DNA of 49,272 nucleotides from Dehalococcoidales bacterium (GTDB taxonomy: Bacteria; Chloroflexota; Dehalococcoidia; Dehalococcoidales; UBA5627). The DNA is taken from positions 1-49,272 of the forward strand of contig JAQTUQ010000010.1 in assembly GCA_028707255.1 (NCBI GenBank), in the 5' to 3' direction. A model generated the notes under the pieces. That model had not been told where the DNA came from, ran no database searches, and saw only the letters and a list, made by a program, of their open reading frames with translations. Both the position numbers and the translations under genes were made by a program. Positions 24,421 through 33,572 of this stretch are shown in pieces (within the stretch, counting starts at the first letter, position 1; every line of letters starts with the position of its first letter).

Positions 24421-26865
24421 TTACCAGTGATTTACCGTTATCCATAGTTCGTTGCCGTCGGTAATAAACTCAATCGAACCGTTTATATCCGTCTGGTAGA
24501 TATTCTGCTCTCCCACCGTTTCAATCAATCTCTCGATTACTTCCATATCGGGATGCCCGTATTTATTATCCGAACCGACCGAGATAACGGCGATTTGCGG
24601 CCTGCAAACATTGAGAAATTCGGTTGAAGTCGATGACTTCGACCCGTGATGACCTGCTTTCAATACGGTTGCTCTGGTTATCAGCCTGTCTTTAATAAGC
24701 TCCAACTCTGCATACTTTCCCATGTCTCCGGTCAACAGAAAGCTGATTTCCCCGAAAGCTACGTTCAATACTATACTGTTGTTATCGATATCCGCTCCTG
24801 TGCCCTCGAAATATGCTGTTTGCGGGTTGAGCACGTCTATGATGGCGCCATCGATATCAATCCGCTGTCCGGCATGTGCAAACGTATGCGGAATATTGTT
24901 TTCTTCGATTAATATCAGCCATTCACCGTAAACCGGCAGATAACTTGCCATCTGCGTAGTCAGTATATGTTCAACCTTATATCTTTTTAACACCTCCACC
25001 AATCCGGTTATGTGGTCGTCGTGGGGATGGGTTAAAACTACCAGTTCGATAGTCCGATCCCAGAAGGGCATTTTCTGGCTTAAAGCCAGGTTTAAAGCCT
25101 GTCCGCCGGGACCGCCGTCGACCAGCACCTGTATATTTCCTTTTTGAATAAGAACGGCATCTCCCTGTTCGACATTCAGAAAGGTAACATGAAGCTTATC
25201 GTCCGGAGCCGCGTTTATGGCACTGAAAGCGAGAATGGCGGTTATAAATGCCAGAAAGACAATAATTTTAAACGGACGGCGCCGGAAAAAATTTTGTTCT
25301 GAATTTTTCGTCCCGCCAGCTTTAAGGGTGTTTGATTTTGAGTACCCTTCGTCTTCATTATTCGTCCTTTTTAAAAATTTATATCTATTGCCTGCCCAAA
25401 TTATTATTGCCAGTCCGATATAGTAAATCCATAGATATATCGTATTGAAACTGCCGGTATCGATGTACGATATCGAGAGTCCGGCAAATCCTTTGACTAT
25501 AAACAGCATGTATGACAGTATCAGCCATAACAGCCAGCCGAAAGCCTGCGAAAACGGAAGGAAAAACAATCCTGTTACCGCAGTAAGAGCGCCCAGAATA
25601 ATAATCCCGATAAGCACGGGCAAGACCAACAGTGTCGCCCCTGGGCTGACGATAGATACGATACCGAAGTAATAGGCAATCAGCGGCAGTACCCCCGCTA
25701 ATGCCGCCAGCGTTACCGCCAGACTATCGCCGGTAAATTTTACTACCGTCGATATCGCTGGGAATCTGCCCGGCAGCCTGTCGATCAATCTATTTTCGAG
25801 GTTTTGCAAAGGGGGTAGCATAAAAATCAGCCCGCACATAGCCATAAAGCTCATCTGGAACGATGCTGTATAAATAACCTGCGGGTCGCAGGCGGTCATT
25901 ATGGCGGCGGCAAATAGCAGGGCGGTTATGGCGTTTCGCTGGCGGCCTGTAAGCTCGGCTGCCAAAAAGATGCTGGCCATTATGGCGCTTCTGACAACCG
26001 GAGCTTGCAGTCCCGTAAGTATGGCATATACCCAGATGACGCCCAGCGCCAGCCAGATATACAGGTAATGCCGGCGTCCGAAAAGCAATAAGCCGATGCT
26101 TAACATAATGCCGGCCACGATTCCGGTATGCAGTCCGGATATGGCAAGCAGGTGGGCGGTTCCGGTAACTGAAAAGGCTTGCTTTAAATCATCGGGGATA
26201 CCGCTGCGTATACCTAAAAGCATTGCCTTAGCCAGCGATGCCTGTGGTTCGGGTAAAACCCTTGCCAGAGACTGCGCCAGTTGCTCCCTCAGTGAATATA
26301 TCCACTTCAGCGGGGCAAGTCCCTGTCCGCCGGCTGTAAGCTCTATTTGCGGATAGAGCATGGTGGCGTAGATATTTTCATGCGAAAGGTAAGCGGCATA
26401 GTCGAAATCCTCGAATACGGGGGGCGTTTCAAGCTCTCCTGTTATACGTATGACGTCTCCATAACTGTAGGCGGGATACCTGGGAACAAAAACCAGCACC
26501 TTTCCTTCTACTTCAAATTGTTGTTCATCAATTTCAACATGGGAAGCTTTGACGACCAGTCTGGTATTGCCCTCCCTGACATCCGGGTCGTCACCAATCA
26601 TACCGGTAACAGTCACCGTTCCCTTGTCGTTGAAAAAGTTGATATAGGCGGAATCATCTTCGGGGAGGCAATTATGTGCGCAGATGGAAGCGGTAAAAAA
26701 GGATACGATACAAAGCCCCGCCAGTATTATCTGTTTTTGATATTTCTTGAAAAGCAGCAGGGGGAGAGGCAGTAGCCCCGTTAATATAAGTGCATCCGGC
26801 AGGTCGAAATTAAGTCCGATAACAATGCCGGCTATCCAGCTGATACTGAGGCAGATGAGAATCAT
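24421..26865 (-). CDS. comEC: DNA internalization channel ComEC/Rec2
   Basis: The 814-residue membrane protein forms the channel that takes single-stranded DNA into competent cells. It has an N-terminal OB-like extracytoplasmic domain, the Competence domain with HLLAISGLHTGIVAG (about 233-247), and a C-terminal metallo-beta-lactamase-like domain with HPHDDH (about 610), GDMGKY and KAGHHGS, which suggests an active nuclease site. Length is normal. ComEA lies upstream on the same strand with a 193-bp gap; together they suggest natural transformability. Confidence 0.94.
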   Translation of the reverse strand: MILICLSISWIAGIVIGLNFDLPDALILTGLLPLPLLLFKKYQKQIILAGLCIVSFFTASICAHNCLPEDDSAYINFFNDKGTVTVTGMIGDDPDVREGNTRLVVKASHVEIDEQQFEVEGKVLVFVPRYPAYSYGDVIRITGELETPPVFEDFDYAAYLSHENIYATMLYPQIELTAGGQGLAPLKWIYSLREQLAQSLARVLPEPQASLAKAMLLGIRSGIPDDLKQAFSVTGTAHLLAISGLHTGIVAGIMLSIGLLLFGRRHYLYIWLALGVIWVYAILTGLQAPVVRSAIMASIFLAAELTGRQRNAITALLFAAAIMTACDPQVIYTASFQMSFMAMCGLIFMLPPLQNLENRLIDRLPGRFPAISTVVKFTGDSLAVTLAALAGVLPLIAYYFGIVSIVSPGATLLVLPVLIGIIILGALTAVTGLFFLPFSQAFGWLLWLILSYMLFIVKGFAGLSISYIDTGSFNTIYLWIYYIGLAIIIWAGNRYKFLKRTNNEDEGYSKSNTLKAGGTKNSEQNFFRRRPFKIIVFLAFITAILAFSAINAAPDDKLHVTFLNVEQGDAVLIQKGNIQVLVDGGPGGQALNLALSQKMPFWDRTIELVVLTHPHDDHITGLVEVLKRYKVEHILTTQMASYLPVYGEWLILIEENNIPHTFAHAGQRIDIDGAIIDVLNPQTAYFEGTGADIDNNSIVLNVAFGEISFLLTGDMGKYAELELIKDRLITRATVLKAGHHGSKSSTSTEFLNVCRPQIAVISVGSDNKYGHPDMEVIERLIETVGEQNIYQTDINGSIEFITDGNELWITVNHW

Positions 26866-27058
26866 CTAAATTGCTGACTCCATGCGATTTCGTCTTTATA
26901 ACGCTGCGCTTTTTATAGTTAAAATCCCTCTCAATCTCCCTTCACAAAGGAAGAAGTGACTATTATATTTATTCTGTCAATTGTTTACTTAAACCAGTGT
27001 CTTTCGATTATTTTTAAAAATGTTAAGTTTGTATCAGGGCATATTTTTCGCTATGTTT

Positions 27059-27550
27059 TCAGCCATCTACTGTAATCAAATCCCTGATATTATCGAAGGT
27101 GTCCTGCCCGATTCCCCCCACCTTTAACAGTTCGGTGATGTTTTTAAAGCTGCCGTTGTCTATGCGGTACTGAATAATGGCGTTTGCCCTCGTTTTTCCT
27201 ATTCCGGGCAGGGCTTCCAGCAGCCAGGCTTCGGCGCGGTTGATATTTATCTTCTGGGCGGTATCGTCACTATTGTTTATTATTAACTCTATTTGACAGT
27301 CCTCCGGCTCGCTATCGATACCTCCGGCTGCCTTAACCAGGGATTCGACGGAATCCGTGCTTTTTAAGGGATAAAATCCGGGATTATTCACATTACCACC
27401 CACATAGATATATTCAGCCATTCCCTGTGGGGAAGAATCTGTCAATGTAATTAATATCGTCTGTCCGCTGCTGCAGCCCGCAAAATATAAAAGATTGAAA
27501 ATAGTTAAAATAATCGCTACTATGGAAATAAGGGGAGTTCTTTTCAACAT
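27059..27550 (-). CDS. comEA: ComEA-like DNA receptor, predicted lipoprotein (SLBB plus helix-hairpin-helix)
   Basis: The start at 27550 is chosen because AAGGAGG precedes it and the protein then begins with a clear signal peptide, LKRTPLISIVAIILTIF, ending in the lipobox YFAGC. The 163-residue protein has an SLBB domain (about 48-95, YVGGNVNNPGFYPL) and a (HhH)2 domain (about 102-162, ININRAEAWLLEALPGIGKTRA) that binds double-stranded DNA. ComEA proteins are usually anchored by an uncleaved helix, so lipid anchoring is a variation. It lies upstream of comEC in the same direction. Confidence 0.88.
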   Translation of the reverse strand: MLKRTPLISIVAIILTIFNLLYFAGCSSGQTILITLTDSSPQGMAEYIYVGGNVNNPGFYPLKSTDSVESLVKAAGGIDSEPEDCQIELIINNSDDTAQKININRAEAWLLEALPGIGKTRANAIIQYRIDNGSFKNITELLKVGGIGQDTFDNIRDLITVDG

Positions 27551-27682
27551 ATAGTCGTCCTCCTTAAGATGATGCAGCTTCATTTTATATAAAGAGTGTC
27601 TGACAAAAATTGCCATATGGCAATAATTATTACACAATATAGTCAAATAGAGCACGCTAGTCAAATCGATTGGAGGTGATGT

Positions 27683-27946
27683 ATGTTTAAACCGATTAAA
27701 GATGCAACACAATTAAGACCGGTGGTACTGAGAGCCATAAAAGCGCTTTACGGGCAGAATATGGAAAATATCACCATACTTAAAGCGGAACTTTTTCCCC
27801 TGTTTCGCGAACCGAAACAGGGCTGGATGACGCACGTGGAATTCAATGACGAACGGTTTGTTTTTAACATACAACTGGATGTCCAGATTGATGATGGAAC
27901 AATCACCCGTGTAGTCGAGCTTACCCGTAATCCGATTAAAAAATAG
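27683..27946 (+). CDS. Conserved-looking small cytoplasmic protein of unknown function
   Basis: The 87-residue protein has no signal peptide or membrane helix. It starts with a perfect GGAGGTGAT Shine-Dalgarno. The N-terminal half looks helical, while the second half alternates like a beta sheet (HVEFNDERFVFNIQLDVQIDDGTITRVVEL). I do not recognise the family with confidence; a distant resemblance to gas vesicle GvpO in size and in the sheet was considered but not accepted. It is transcribed away from comEA. Confidence 0.75.
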   Translation: MFKPIKDATQLRPVVLRAIKALYGQNMENITILKAELFPLFREPKQGWMTHVEFNDERFVFNIQLDVQIDDGTITRVVELTRNPIKK

Positions 27947-27953
27947 GGGCGGT

Positions 27954-28616
27954 CTAGCTGCCGGTCAGGGCGGTACGCAATAAATCTTCGGTATCGGGGC
28001 TGGTAACGGCGATGATTTGGTCTTCAGCCTGAAGTATGGTGGCGGGGGTGGGGACGGATGGTTTGCTGTCACGGTGGATTATAAGCGCCAGAATGCTTTC
28101 CGGCGGTAACGTTATATCCTTAATAGCCGTTCCCACAGTTTTCGAATCGGGTTGTATCTTAATCTCGACGATTTCCACGCCCTTTTCTTCGATAGAGAGC
28201 AGATGAGTCAAAGGATTTGTCGGCACCTCATGTTTTATATATTCGAGAATAATGGCGGTGCTGCTCACCGTGACATCTATGCCGAGCTTCTTGAAGATTA
28301 TCTCGTGTTTCGGATTACGGACACGGGCAATCGTGCGGGGGACATTGAACTTGTATTTTGCCACCTGGCAGGCAACCAGATTATCTTCATCTTCACCGGT
28401 TACCGAAATAAATATATCGGCGCGGTTGGTTCCGGCTTCGGCTAAAACCGCCGTTTCGCAACCGTCGCCCTTGATGCTAATGCTGCCCATTTCACTGGTA
28501 ATGGTCTGCACGGTAGCGGCATCTTTTTCGATTATCAATACTTCGTGTTTCTCGTCCAGTAATGTCCTGGCAAGATAATAACCGAGGCGTCCGCCGCCGA
28601 CAATGATAATATACAT
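27954..28616 (-). CDS. RCK (TrkA-type) potassium uptake regulator, full RCK_N plus RCK_C
   Basis: The 220-residue protein has a Rossmann RCK_N domain with the GGGRLGYYLA nucleotide motif (7-16) and Glu/Asp at the second strand end (IIEKD), and an RCK_C domain from about 135 on. Such proteins form rings under Trk/Ktr channels and gate them with NAD(H) or ATP/ADP. It is the last gene of a usp-RCK-RCK unit, 7 nt after the shorter RCK_N protein. Confidence 0.9.
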   Translation of the reverse strand: MYIIIVGGGRLGYYLARTLLDEKHEVLIIEKDAATVQTITSEMGSISIKGDGCETAVLAEAGTNRADIFISVTGEDEDNLVACQVAKYKFNVPRTIARVRNPKHEIIFKKLGIDVTVSSTAIILEYIKHEVPTNPLTHLLSIEEKGVEIVEIKIQPDSKTVGTAIKDITLPPESILALIIHRDSKPSVPTPATILQAEDQIIAVTSPDTEDLLRTALTGS

Positions 28617-28623
28617 TTATGCG

Positions 28624-29022
28624 TTAACTCTCCAGTTTTTCCTTCAGCATCTGGGCAAATATGGTTGTCGGGCTGAGTGCGTCCAGCCCCAGCATGCTGT
28701 ATAAATCCCGTCTTAACGGGTCGTATATGCGGCAAATCACTTTGGGAACATTAAAAATGTGCTTGGCAATCTGGGCTGCCATTATATTACGGTTATCGCC
28801 CTGTGTTACGGCGATAAAGGCATCCGCTTCTTCTATTCCCGCTTTTTTAAGGATATTTTCGTCGAGGCCGTTGCCAAGCAGGGCTTTGCCTTTAAATTCG
28901 GGGGGTAATCTGCGGAAGCTGTCGACATTGATATCCAAGGTCGTAACCTTATGGTTTTCCTTATCCAGAAGGATTGCCAGTTGAGCACCGACGCGCCCGC
29001 ATCCCATTATGACTACTTTCAT
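28624..29022 (-). CDS. Single-domain RCK_N (TrkA-N) protein
   Basis: The 132-residue protein is just the Rossmann RCK_N domain, with GCGRVGAQLA (7-16) and TLDINVDSF after the second strand; the RCK_C part is absent. The end is a genuine stop with the next RCK gene 7 nt downstream. It may pair with the 220-residue RCK protein, making a split version of the two-RCK TrkA. It has a normal start following the universal stress protein gene. Confidence 0.88.
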   Translation of the reverse strand: MKVVIMGCGRVGAQLAILLDKENHKVTTLDINVDSFRRLPPEFKGKALLGNGLDENILKKAGIEEADAFIAVTQGDNRNIMAAQIAKHIFNVPKVICRIYDPLRRDLYSMLGLDALSPTTIFAQMLKEKLES

Positions 29023-29034
29023 AATATATCCTGT

Positions 29035-29490
29035 TTATAACTCCGACTGAAGCTGGTGGTCGATAAGAACCCGGCAGGGGGCATTTTCCAGAACATAAGG
29101 AATAACGTCGCCAAGGCAAAACTGCCCGAAATGTTGTTTGTAGGAAACCCCCATTAAAATCAGGTCGACTCCTCTTTTTTTAGCTTCATCTATGATAGTC
29201 GAACCGATATCCCTGGCCTGCAGCATTTCCGTTTCAATAGGGCATCCCTGTTTCTGTCCGATAGATTCAATATTATTAAGGATGTTTTCAGCGGCATCTA
29301 TTTTGGAAGTATCTTCGGCATCGAGGGGCAGTGAACGCTCCACGGGGATTACATGAACGGCGAAGATTTCACACCGGTTATTTTTACTTTTACAGAGTCT
29401 GCATGCCAGCTCGATTGCCCCTTCATCGGCGGTAGTGCCGGCAACCGGGACCAGTATCTTGATAAATTCTAATTCATCTTTATCAACCAT
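29035..29490 (-). CDS. Universal stress protein (UspA family)
   Basis: The 151-residue protein has the Usp fold: the start FIKILVPVAGTTADEGAIELA, the middle GSTIIDEAKKRGVDLILMGVS and a C-terminal strand APCRVLI. The ATP-binding GxxG-9-G(S/T) loop is degenerate here (MGVSYKQHFGQFCLGDVIP), so ATP binding is uncertain. It heads the usp-RCK-RCK unit, which suggests a link to control of potassium uptake. Confidence 0.88.
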   Translation of the reverse strand: MVDKDELEFIKILVPVAGTTADEGAIELACRLCKSKNNRCEIFAVHVIPVERSLPLDAEDTSKIDAAENILNNIESIGQKQGCPIETEMLQARDIGSTIIDEAKKRGVDLILMGVSYKQHFGQFCLGDVIPYVLENAPCRVLIDHQLQSEL

Positions 29491-29512
29491 GATTACTAAC
29501 CATCAAGCGGCT

Positions 29513-29541
29513 ATTATAACCTTTGCGCCGGAAATTTACAA
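29513..29541 (-). promoter_or_regulatory. Promoter of the usp-RCK-RCK unit
   Basis: On the minus strand TTGTAA, 17 bp and TATAAT precede the usp ATG by about 22 bp. The rest of the 249-bp gap to trkH is AT-rich and shows nothing else. Confidence 0.6.
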
Positions 29542-29739
29542 CTAATATGCCTGTATTGCAATAATTTAAGAATAGTTAAAATTAAAGAAAATGAAAATTT
29601 TTAAAAAGGTATATATTTTATGAATATGTTACTTGTTTCAGTTAGTTAAGCGGTCAGATATTTATTAAATCAGTCCCTTCCTTTTCGATATGCTATCGTT
29701 TCATTTTTGTCATTTCACATTAAACAGAATGTGATTCGG

Positions 29740-31197
29740 CTACTTCCATTTCCAGAAAGCGGGGAGAAACAGCATCAAAATAGTGAAAAATTCGAGACGT
29801 CCGGCTATCATGCAGAAAATCAGCACGCCTTTCCCTAACGCCGGAATAGCGGCATAGTTTTCAAGCGGGCCGACCAAACCTAAACCGGGGCCTACATTAC
29901 CCATGGCGGAAACAGTGGCAGATAAGGCCGTAACCGTATCCAGCCCCAGCCCGCTCATTATCAGGAACCCGGTTACGGCAACGGAGAAGTAGATAATAGA
30001 TATGCCGACGGTCTTGTTAACGATGCCCTCGGGGACTATATTGCCCCCCAGCTTCAGCGGTATCACCGCACTGGGATTAAAAGCGTTTTTAATCTGCCGG
30101 TAGGCGTATTTTGCCAGTACTAAAATGCGGACAACTTTCAGCGCGCCGCTGGTAGAACCTGCCGAAGCTCCGGTTACCATTAAAAACAGCAGTATCGCTT
30201 TTGAAAGAGGCGGCCATGTATTGAAATCGGCGGTGCAAAAGCCGGTGGTGGTCATGATTGCCGCTGTTTGGAAAGAACCGTACCTAACGGCTTCACTTAT
30301 GGACATCCCCATATTGATTATAAGGTCTAAATTAATAAGCAGAGCCGCTCCGAAGAGCAATAGCAGGTAAAACCTGAACTCCGGATTCTTGAAGAGTTTT
30401 CCCGGCTGTCGTCTCCACAACAGGAAGTAATATAATCCGAAGTTGACGCCTGTAGCAACCATAAAAAAGAGCACTATTCCTTCGACCAGCAAGCTGTTGT
30501 AGGCGGCGATGCTGAGGTTGTATGCAGCGAATCCTCCGGAGGGTATTGTGCTCAGTGTTACCACTATCGAATCGAAATTCGACAATCCGGCAATTTTAAG
30601 GAGTATAAACTCCAGGGCAGTCATCGAAAGATAAATAAGCCATAGGATTTTAGCCGTATCCCTCATGCGTGAGGTGAGTCGTTCTTCCTGTTGCCCTCCC
30701 GTCCATTCGGCTTCCGCCAGCCGTGCGGCGCCGATGCCTAAGAGCGGCAGCAGGGCGACGAACAGCATGATGATACCCATACCGCCCAGCCATTGCGTTA
30801 ACGAGCGCCATATCAGGAGTCCCTGGTATTGTCCGTCTATATCGGTGAATACTGTTGCTCCGGTTGTGGTAAAGCCTGACACGGATTCGAAAAAGGCATC
30901 CAGGAAGTTCGGCAATGCTCCGCATAGCGTATATGGCAGCGCTCCGCATAATGAAATGCATATCCAGCCGACGGCAACCAGCGTAATGGCTTCCCGGCGG
31001 CTGATATTTTTCTCTTTTATCTTTATAAATCGCCACAGTATCAACCCGACGGCGATACTGACAGCCATCGATATGGTAAAGGCAGACACTGCCTCGGCTT
31101 CTTTATGAAAGAAGCTCCATAACAGGGGCAGTATCATGGTTACCCCTATTATAGTTATGATAAGTCCGAGGTAATGCAGGACAGCGTTAATTCTCAT
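29740..31197 (-). CDS. trkH: Trk-type potassium uptake membrane subunit TrkH
   Basis: The 485-residue protein is the ion-conducting subunit, with four M1-P-M2 repeats. Selectivity-filter segments are visible, for example SGFTTTGATVF (about 107-117), PSGGFAAYN and TTTGFCTADFNTW. TGASAGSTSGALK marks the gating loop of the third repeat. It follows trkA by 8 nt. The start is ATG. Confidence 0.94.
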   Translation of the reverse strand: MRINAVLHYLGLIITIIGVTMILPLLWSFFHKEAEAVSAFTISMAVSIAVGLILWRFIKIKEKNISRREAITLVAVGWICISLCGALPYTLCGALPNFLDAFFESVSGFTTTGATVFTDIDGQYQGLLIWRSLTQWLGGMGIIMLFVALLPLLGIGAARLAEAEWTGGQQEERLTSRMRDTAKILWLIYLSMTALEFILLKIAGLSNFDSIVVTLSTIPSGGFAAYNLSIAAYNSLLVEGIVLFFMVATGVNFGLYYFLLWRRQPGKLFKNPEFRFYLLLLFGAALLINLDLIINMGMSISEAVRYGSFQTAAIMTTTGFCTADFNTWPPLSKAILLFLMVTGASAGSTSGALKVVRILVLAKYAYRQIKNAFNPSAVIPLKLGGNIVPEGIVNKTVGISIIYFSVAVTGFLIMSGLGLDTVTALSATVSAMGNVGPGLGLVGPLENYAAIPALGKGVLIFCMIAGRLEFFTILMLFLPAFWKWK

Positions 31198-31205
31198 TCA
31201 ATTTC

Positions 31206-32570
31206 TTACTTAAAAAGTTTTTCTATGGTCTGTACAGATTCCGGCGGAGTGACTATAACCACGTGGTCGCCCGGTTTAATAATTTTGTCTTCGGGCGGAA
31301 TGAAAATTGTTTCATTGTGGACTATTGCCACTACCGTTGCTTCCCTGGGAAATCCGGCTTCGGCTATGTTTTTATTGGCTATTAAAGCCTGTGCACTGGT
31401 GACGAATTCAATTGCTTCCAGTTGTTGCCCCTCGATAAGAGAGGCTGAAATCACGCCGCCGCGCAGCACGAAGCGGATAATCTTGTTGGCTGCCAGGATT
31501 GTCGGTACGGCGGCAATGTCAATTCCGATAGCTTCTGCCAAAGGTATATATCCCGGTTTGTTGACTACCACCATAACCCGCTGAACGCCGAGCGTTTTTG
31601 CCAGTAATGCGCTGAGTATATTAATCTCTTCATTTTCGGAAGTAGCCACGAAAGCATCCGCCGAAGATACTCCCTGTTCCAGCAGGAACGCACGGTCGGT
31701 ACCGTCGCCCTGGAGTATATCGACCTTTTCCAGTTGAGAGGCAAGTTCCTGGCAGCGGACGGGGTCCTGTTCGATAATCTTTACTTTTATTCCGCGTTTT
31801 TGAAGCCCGGAAGCGGTTAATACACCGACACTGCTTCCGCCTAAAATTACCACTCTTTTTGCCGGACGTTTGCTTTGTATAAAAATCTTTCCCAGTTCGT
31901 CCATATTTTCTGCGGAAACAGCAATGTGCAGGCTGTCTCCCTCGTTTAATATGAAATCCTTATCGGGAGCGGTTATCTCACCCTGATGTACGGCAGTAAC
32001 TATCATGCTTTGCTTCGGCAGTGTCAGCGCGCCCAGTCTTGTGCCTGCCAGAGGTTCGCTTTCTATTTTAAACTCCCTGATTTGTACCAGCCCATTGGCA
32101 AAATTGTCCACGGGGGTCGAATAGAATCCGGCAAGAATTTCCATAATTTCCCTGGCGGCCTCCACTTCAGGATTGATAAAAACATCGATGCCGAGGCTTT
32201 TTGGTCTGACTATCTTGCGCGGGGAAGTAGGTGATTTTGCCGGAGCCACAAAATAACCGGAATATTCTATATTGCGTATCCTGGCTGCTGTGGTGGCGAC
32301 GCCCATCTCCTTTGCCATAAAGCAGGTTATCATATTGGTTTCATCGCTGTTGGTTACGGCAAGAACCAAGTCGGCACGCTCAATTTCCGCCTCTTTCAGA
32401 GTTTTGGGAGTAGCGGCATTTCCCCTGATTGTTTTTATATCGAGCTGGCCCTGCAATTTCTTTAAAGCCGTTTCGGACTGTTCCAGTACGGTGACTTCAT
32501 ATCCCTCCTGAACCAGCAGAGAGGCAATATGCGAACCGATAATTCCGCCGCCGGCTATGATAATATACAC
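31206..32570 (-). CDS. trkA: Trk potassium uptake regulator TrkA, two tandem RCK modules
   Basis: The 454-residue protein has two RCK_N-RCK_C modules. Nucleotide motifs are GGGIIGSHIAS (7-17) and GGSSVGVLTASGL (about 240-252), each followed by an acidic strand end (LEQSE, IEQDP). The start is GTG with an AAGGAG Shine-Dalgarno. It is the first gene of the trkA-trkH unit behind a consensus promoter. It regulates TrkH from the cytoplasmic face. Confidence 0.93.
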   Translation of the reverse strand: MYIIIAGGGIIGSHIASLLVQEGYEVTVLEQSETALKKLQGQLDIKTIRGNAATPKTLKEAEIERADLVLAVTNSDETNMITCFMAKEMGVATTAARIRNIEYSGYFVAPAKSPTSPRKIVRPKSLGIDVFINPEVEAAREIMEILAGFYSTPVDNFANGLVQIREFKIESEPLAGTRLGALTLPKQSMIVTAVHQGEITAPDKDFILNEGDSLHIAVSAENMDELGKIFIQSKRPAKRVVILGGSSVGVLTASGLQKRGIKVKIIEQDPVRCQELASQLEKVDILQGDGTDRAFLLEQGVSSADAFVATSENEEINILSALLAKTLGVQRVMVVVNKPGYIPLAEAIGIDIAAVPTILAANKIIRFVLRGGVISASLIEGQQLEAIEFVTSAQALIANKNIAEAGFPREATVVAIVHNETIFIPPEDKIIKPGDHVVIVTPPESVQTIEKLFK

Positions 32571-32636
32571 CCTATATGCTCCTTGCGATTAATATGTTCC
32601 ATTCGATATCTGTATATCATTTATTTCAATTGTTGC

Positions 32637-32665
32637 ATTCTATGCTCTTGTTTTACGGCTGTCAA
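32637..32665 (-). promoter_or_regulatory. Promoter of trkA-trkH
   Basis: On the minus strand TTGACA, 17 bp and TAGAAT predict a start near 32630, about 60 nt before the GTG. Confidence 0.7.
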
Positions 32666-32799
32666 TAGGGTAAGCGGTTTTACATTGTAAAGAAAAAAAT
32701 TGTAAATAAAGTTTTTGTTAATTATGGTTACTATAAATAAAAATTCGACGCTGCTTTCTTTGCTGTAATATTAAATAATTAGTTATGAGAAAATTTTTA

Positions 32800-32828
32800 T
32801 TGACATCGGTATTATATTTTTATAAACT
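32800..32828 (+). promoter_or_regulatory. Promoter of the phosphate-uptake pair
   Basis: TTGACA, 17 bp and TAAACT predict a start near 32835, leaving a leader of about 108 nt. The 372-bp gap 32571-32942 holds only this and the divergent trkA promoter. Confidence 0.65.
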
Positions 32829-32942
32829 CTATGATGAGGAAATATTAGTAATATAATTTAAATCCAGTATATTGAGTTTAATCGTTAAAACAGGAATCGG
32901 GAGTTAAACTGGAGTAAATATGCTGGTGAAAGAGGTTAATAC

Positions 32943-33572
32943 TTGGGGAAAATTTCATTTATCCCTCGCGAAAACAAGTTTTTCGAACTTTTTACGCAGA
33001 GTGCATCCAATATGTCGAAAACCGCCCGGGCTTTGGAGGACTTATTAAAAAACTGGGAAAACGTAGACATCAAGGTGGCTTATATTACCGAGTTGGAGCA
33101 CGAAGGCGATTCACTGACCCACCAGGTCGCCGCTATGTTATATCGTACTTTTATTACCCCTTTCGACCGTGAAGATATTGCCCAGCTGTCGCACGTTATG
33201 GACGATGTTACCGATTTTATCCATGCCGCTGCGGAATCCATACATATTTATAAGGTAGATAGTACCACACAGCGAGCCAACGAACTGGCCGAAATAATTG
33301 TACAGGCGGCTGCCGAAGTGGAAAAAGCGGTAAAGTGTCTCGGTAACCGCTCGGATTTAAAAAAGGTCATCGAGCATTGCGTCGAGATTAACCGCCTTGA
33401 GAATAAAGCTGATGCCGTTTACCGGGCAGCGCTGGGAGAATTATTCGACGATAGCAAGGATACCAAGTACATTATCAAGTGGCGCGAGATATATGACCAT
33501 ATGGAAAGCGCCACCGATCGTTGTGAAGATGTCGCCAACGTGCTTGAAGGTGTAGCTCTGAAGAATGCCTGA
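32943..33572 (+). CDS. DUF47/PhoU-like phosphate transport regulator
   Basis: The 209-residue protein is all-helical, related to PhoU. It has the E-HEGDSLTH motif (about 50-58), which binds metal in PhoU-like folds, and a repeat EINRLENKADAVYR (about 148-161). The start is TTG with GAGGT seven bases upstream; no better ATG exists at the N terminus. It overlaps the PiT gene by 8 nt, the usual arrangement for this pair, and presumably gates that transporter. Confidence 0.9.
   Translation: MGKISFIPRENKFFELFTQSASNMSKTARALEDLLKNWENVDIKVAYITELEHEGDSLTHQVAAMLYRTFITPFDREDIAQLSHVMDDVTDFIHAAAESIHIYKVDSTTQRANELAEIIVQAAAEVEKAVKCLGNRSDLKKVIEHCVEINRLENKADAVYRAALGELFDDSKDTKYIIKWREIYDHMESATDRCEDVANVLEGVALKNA

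Noticed and set aside
27683-27946. Gas vesicle protein GvpO
   Set aside because: Only size and a loose strand pattern fit; no other gas vesicle gene is present.
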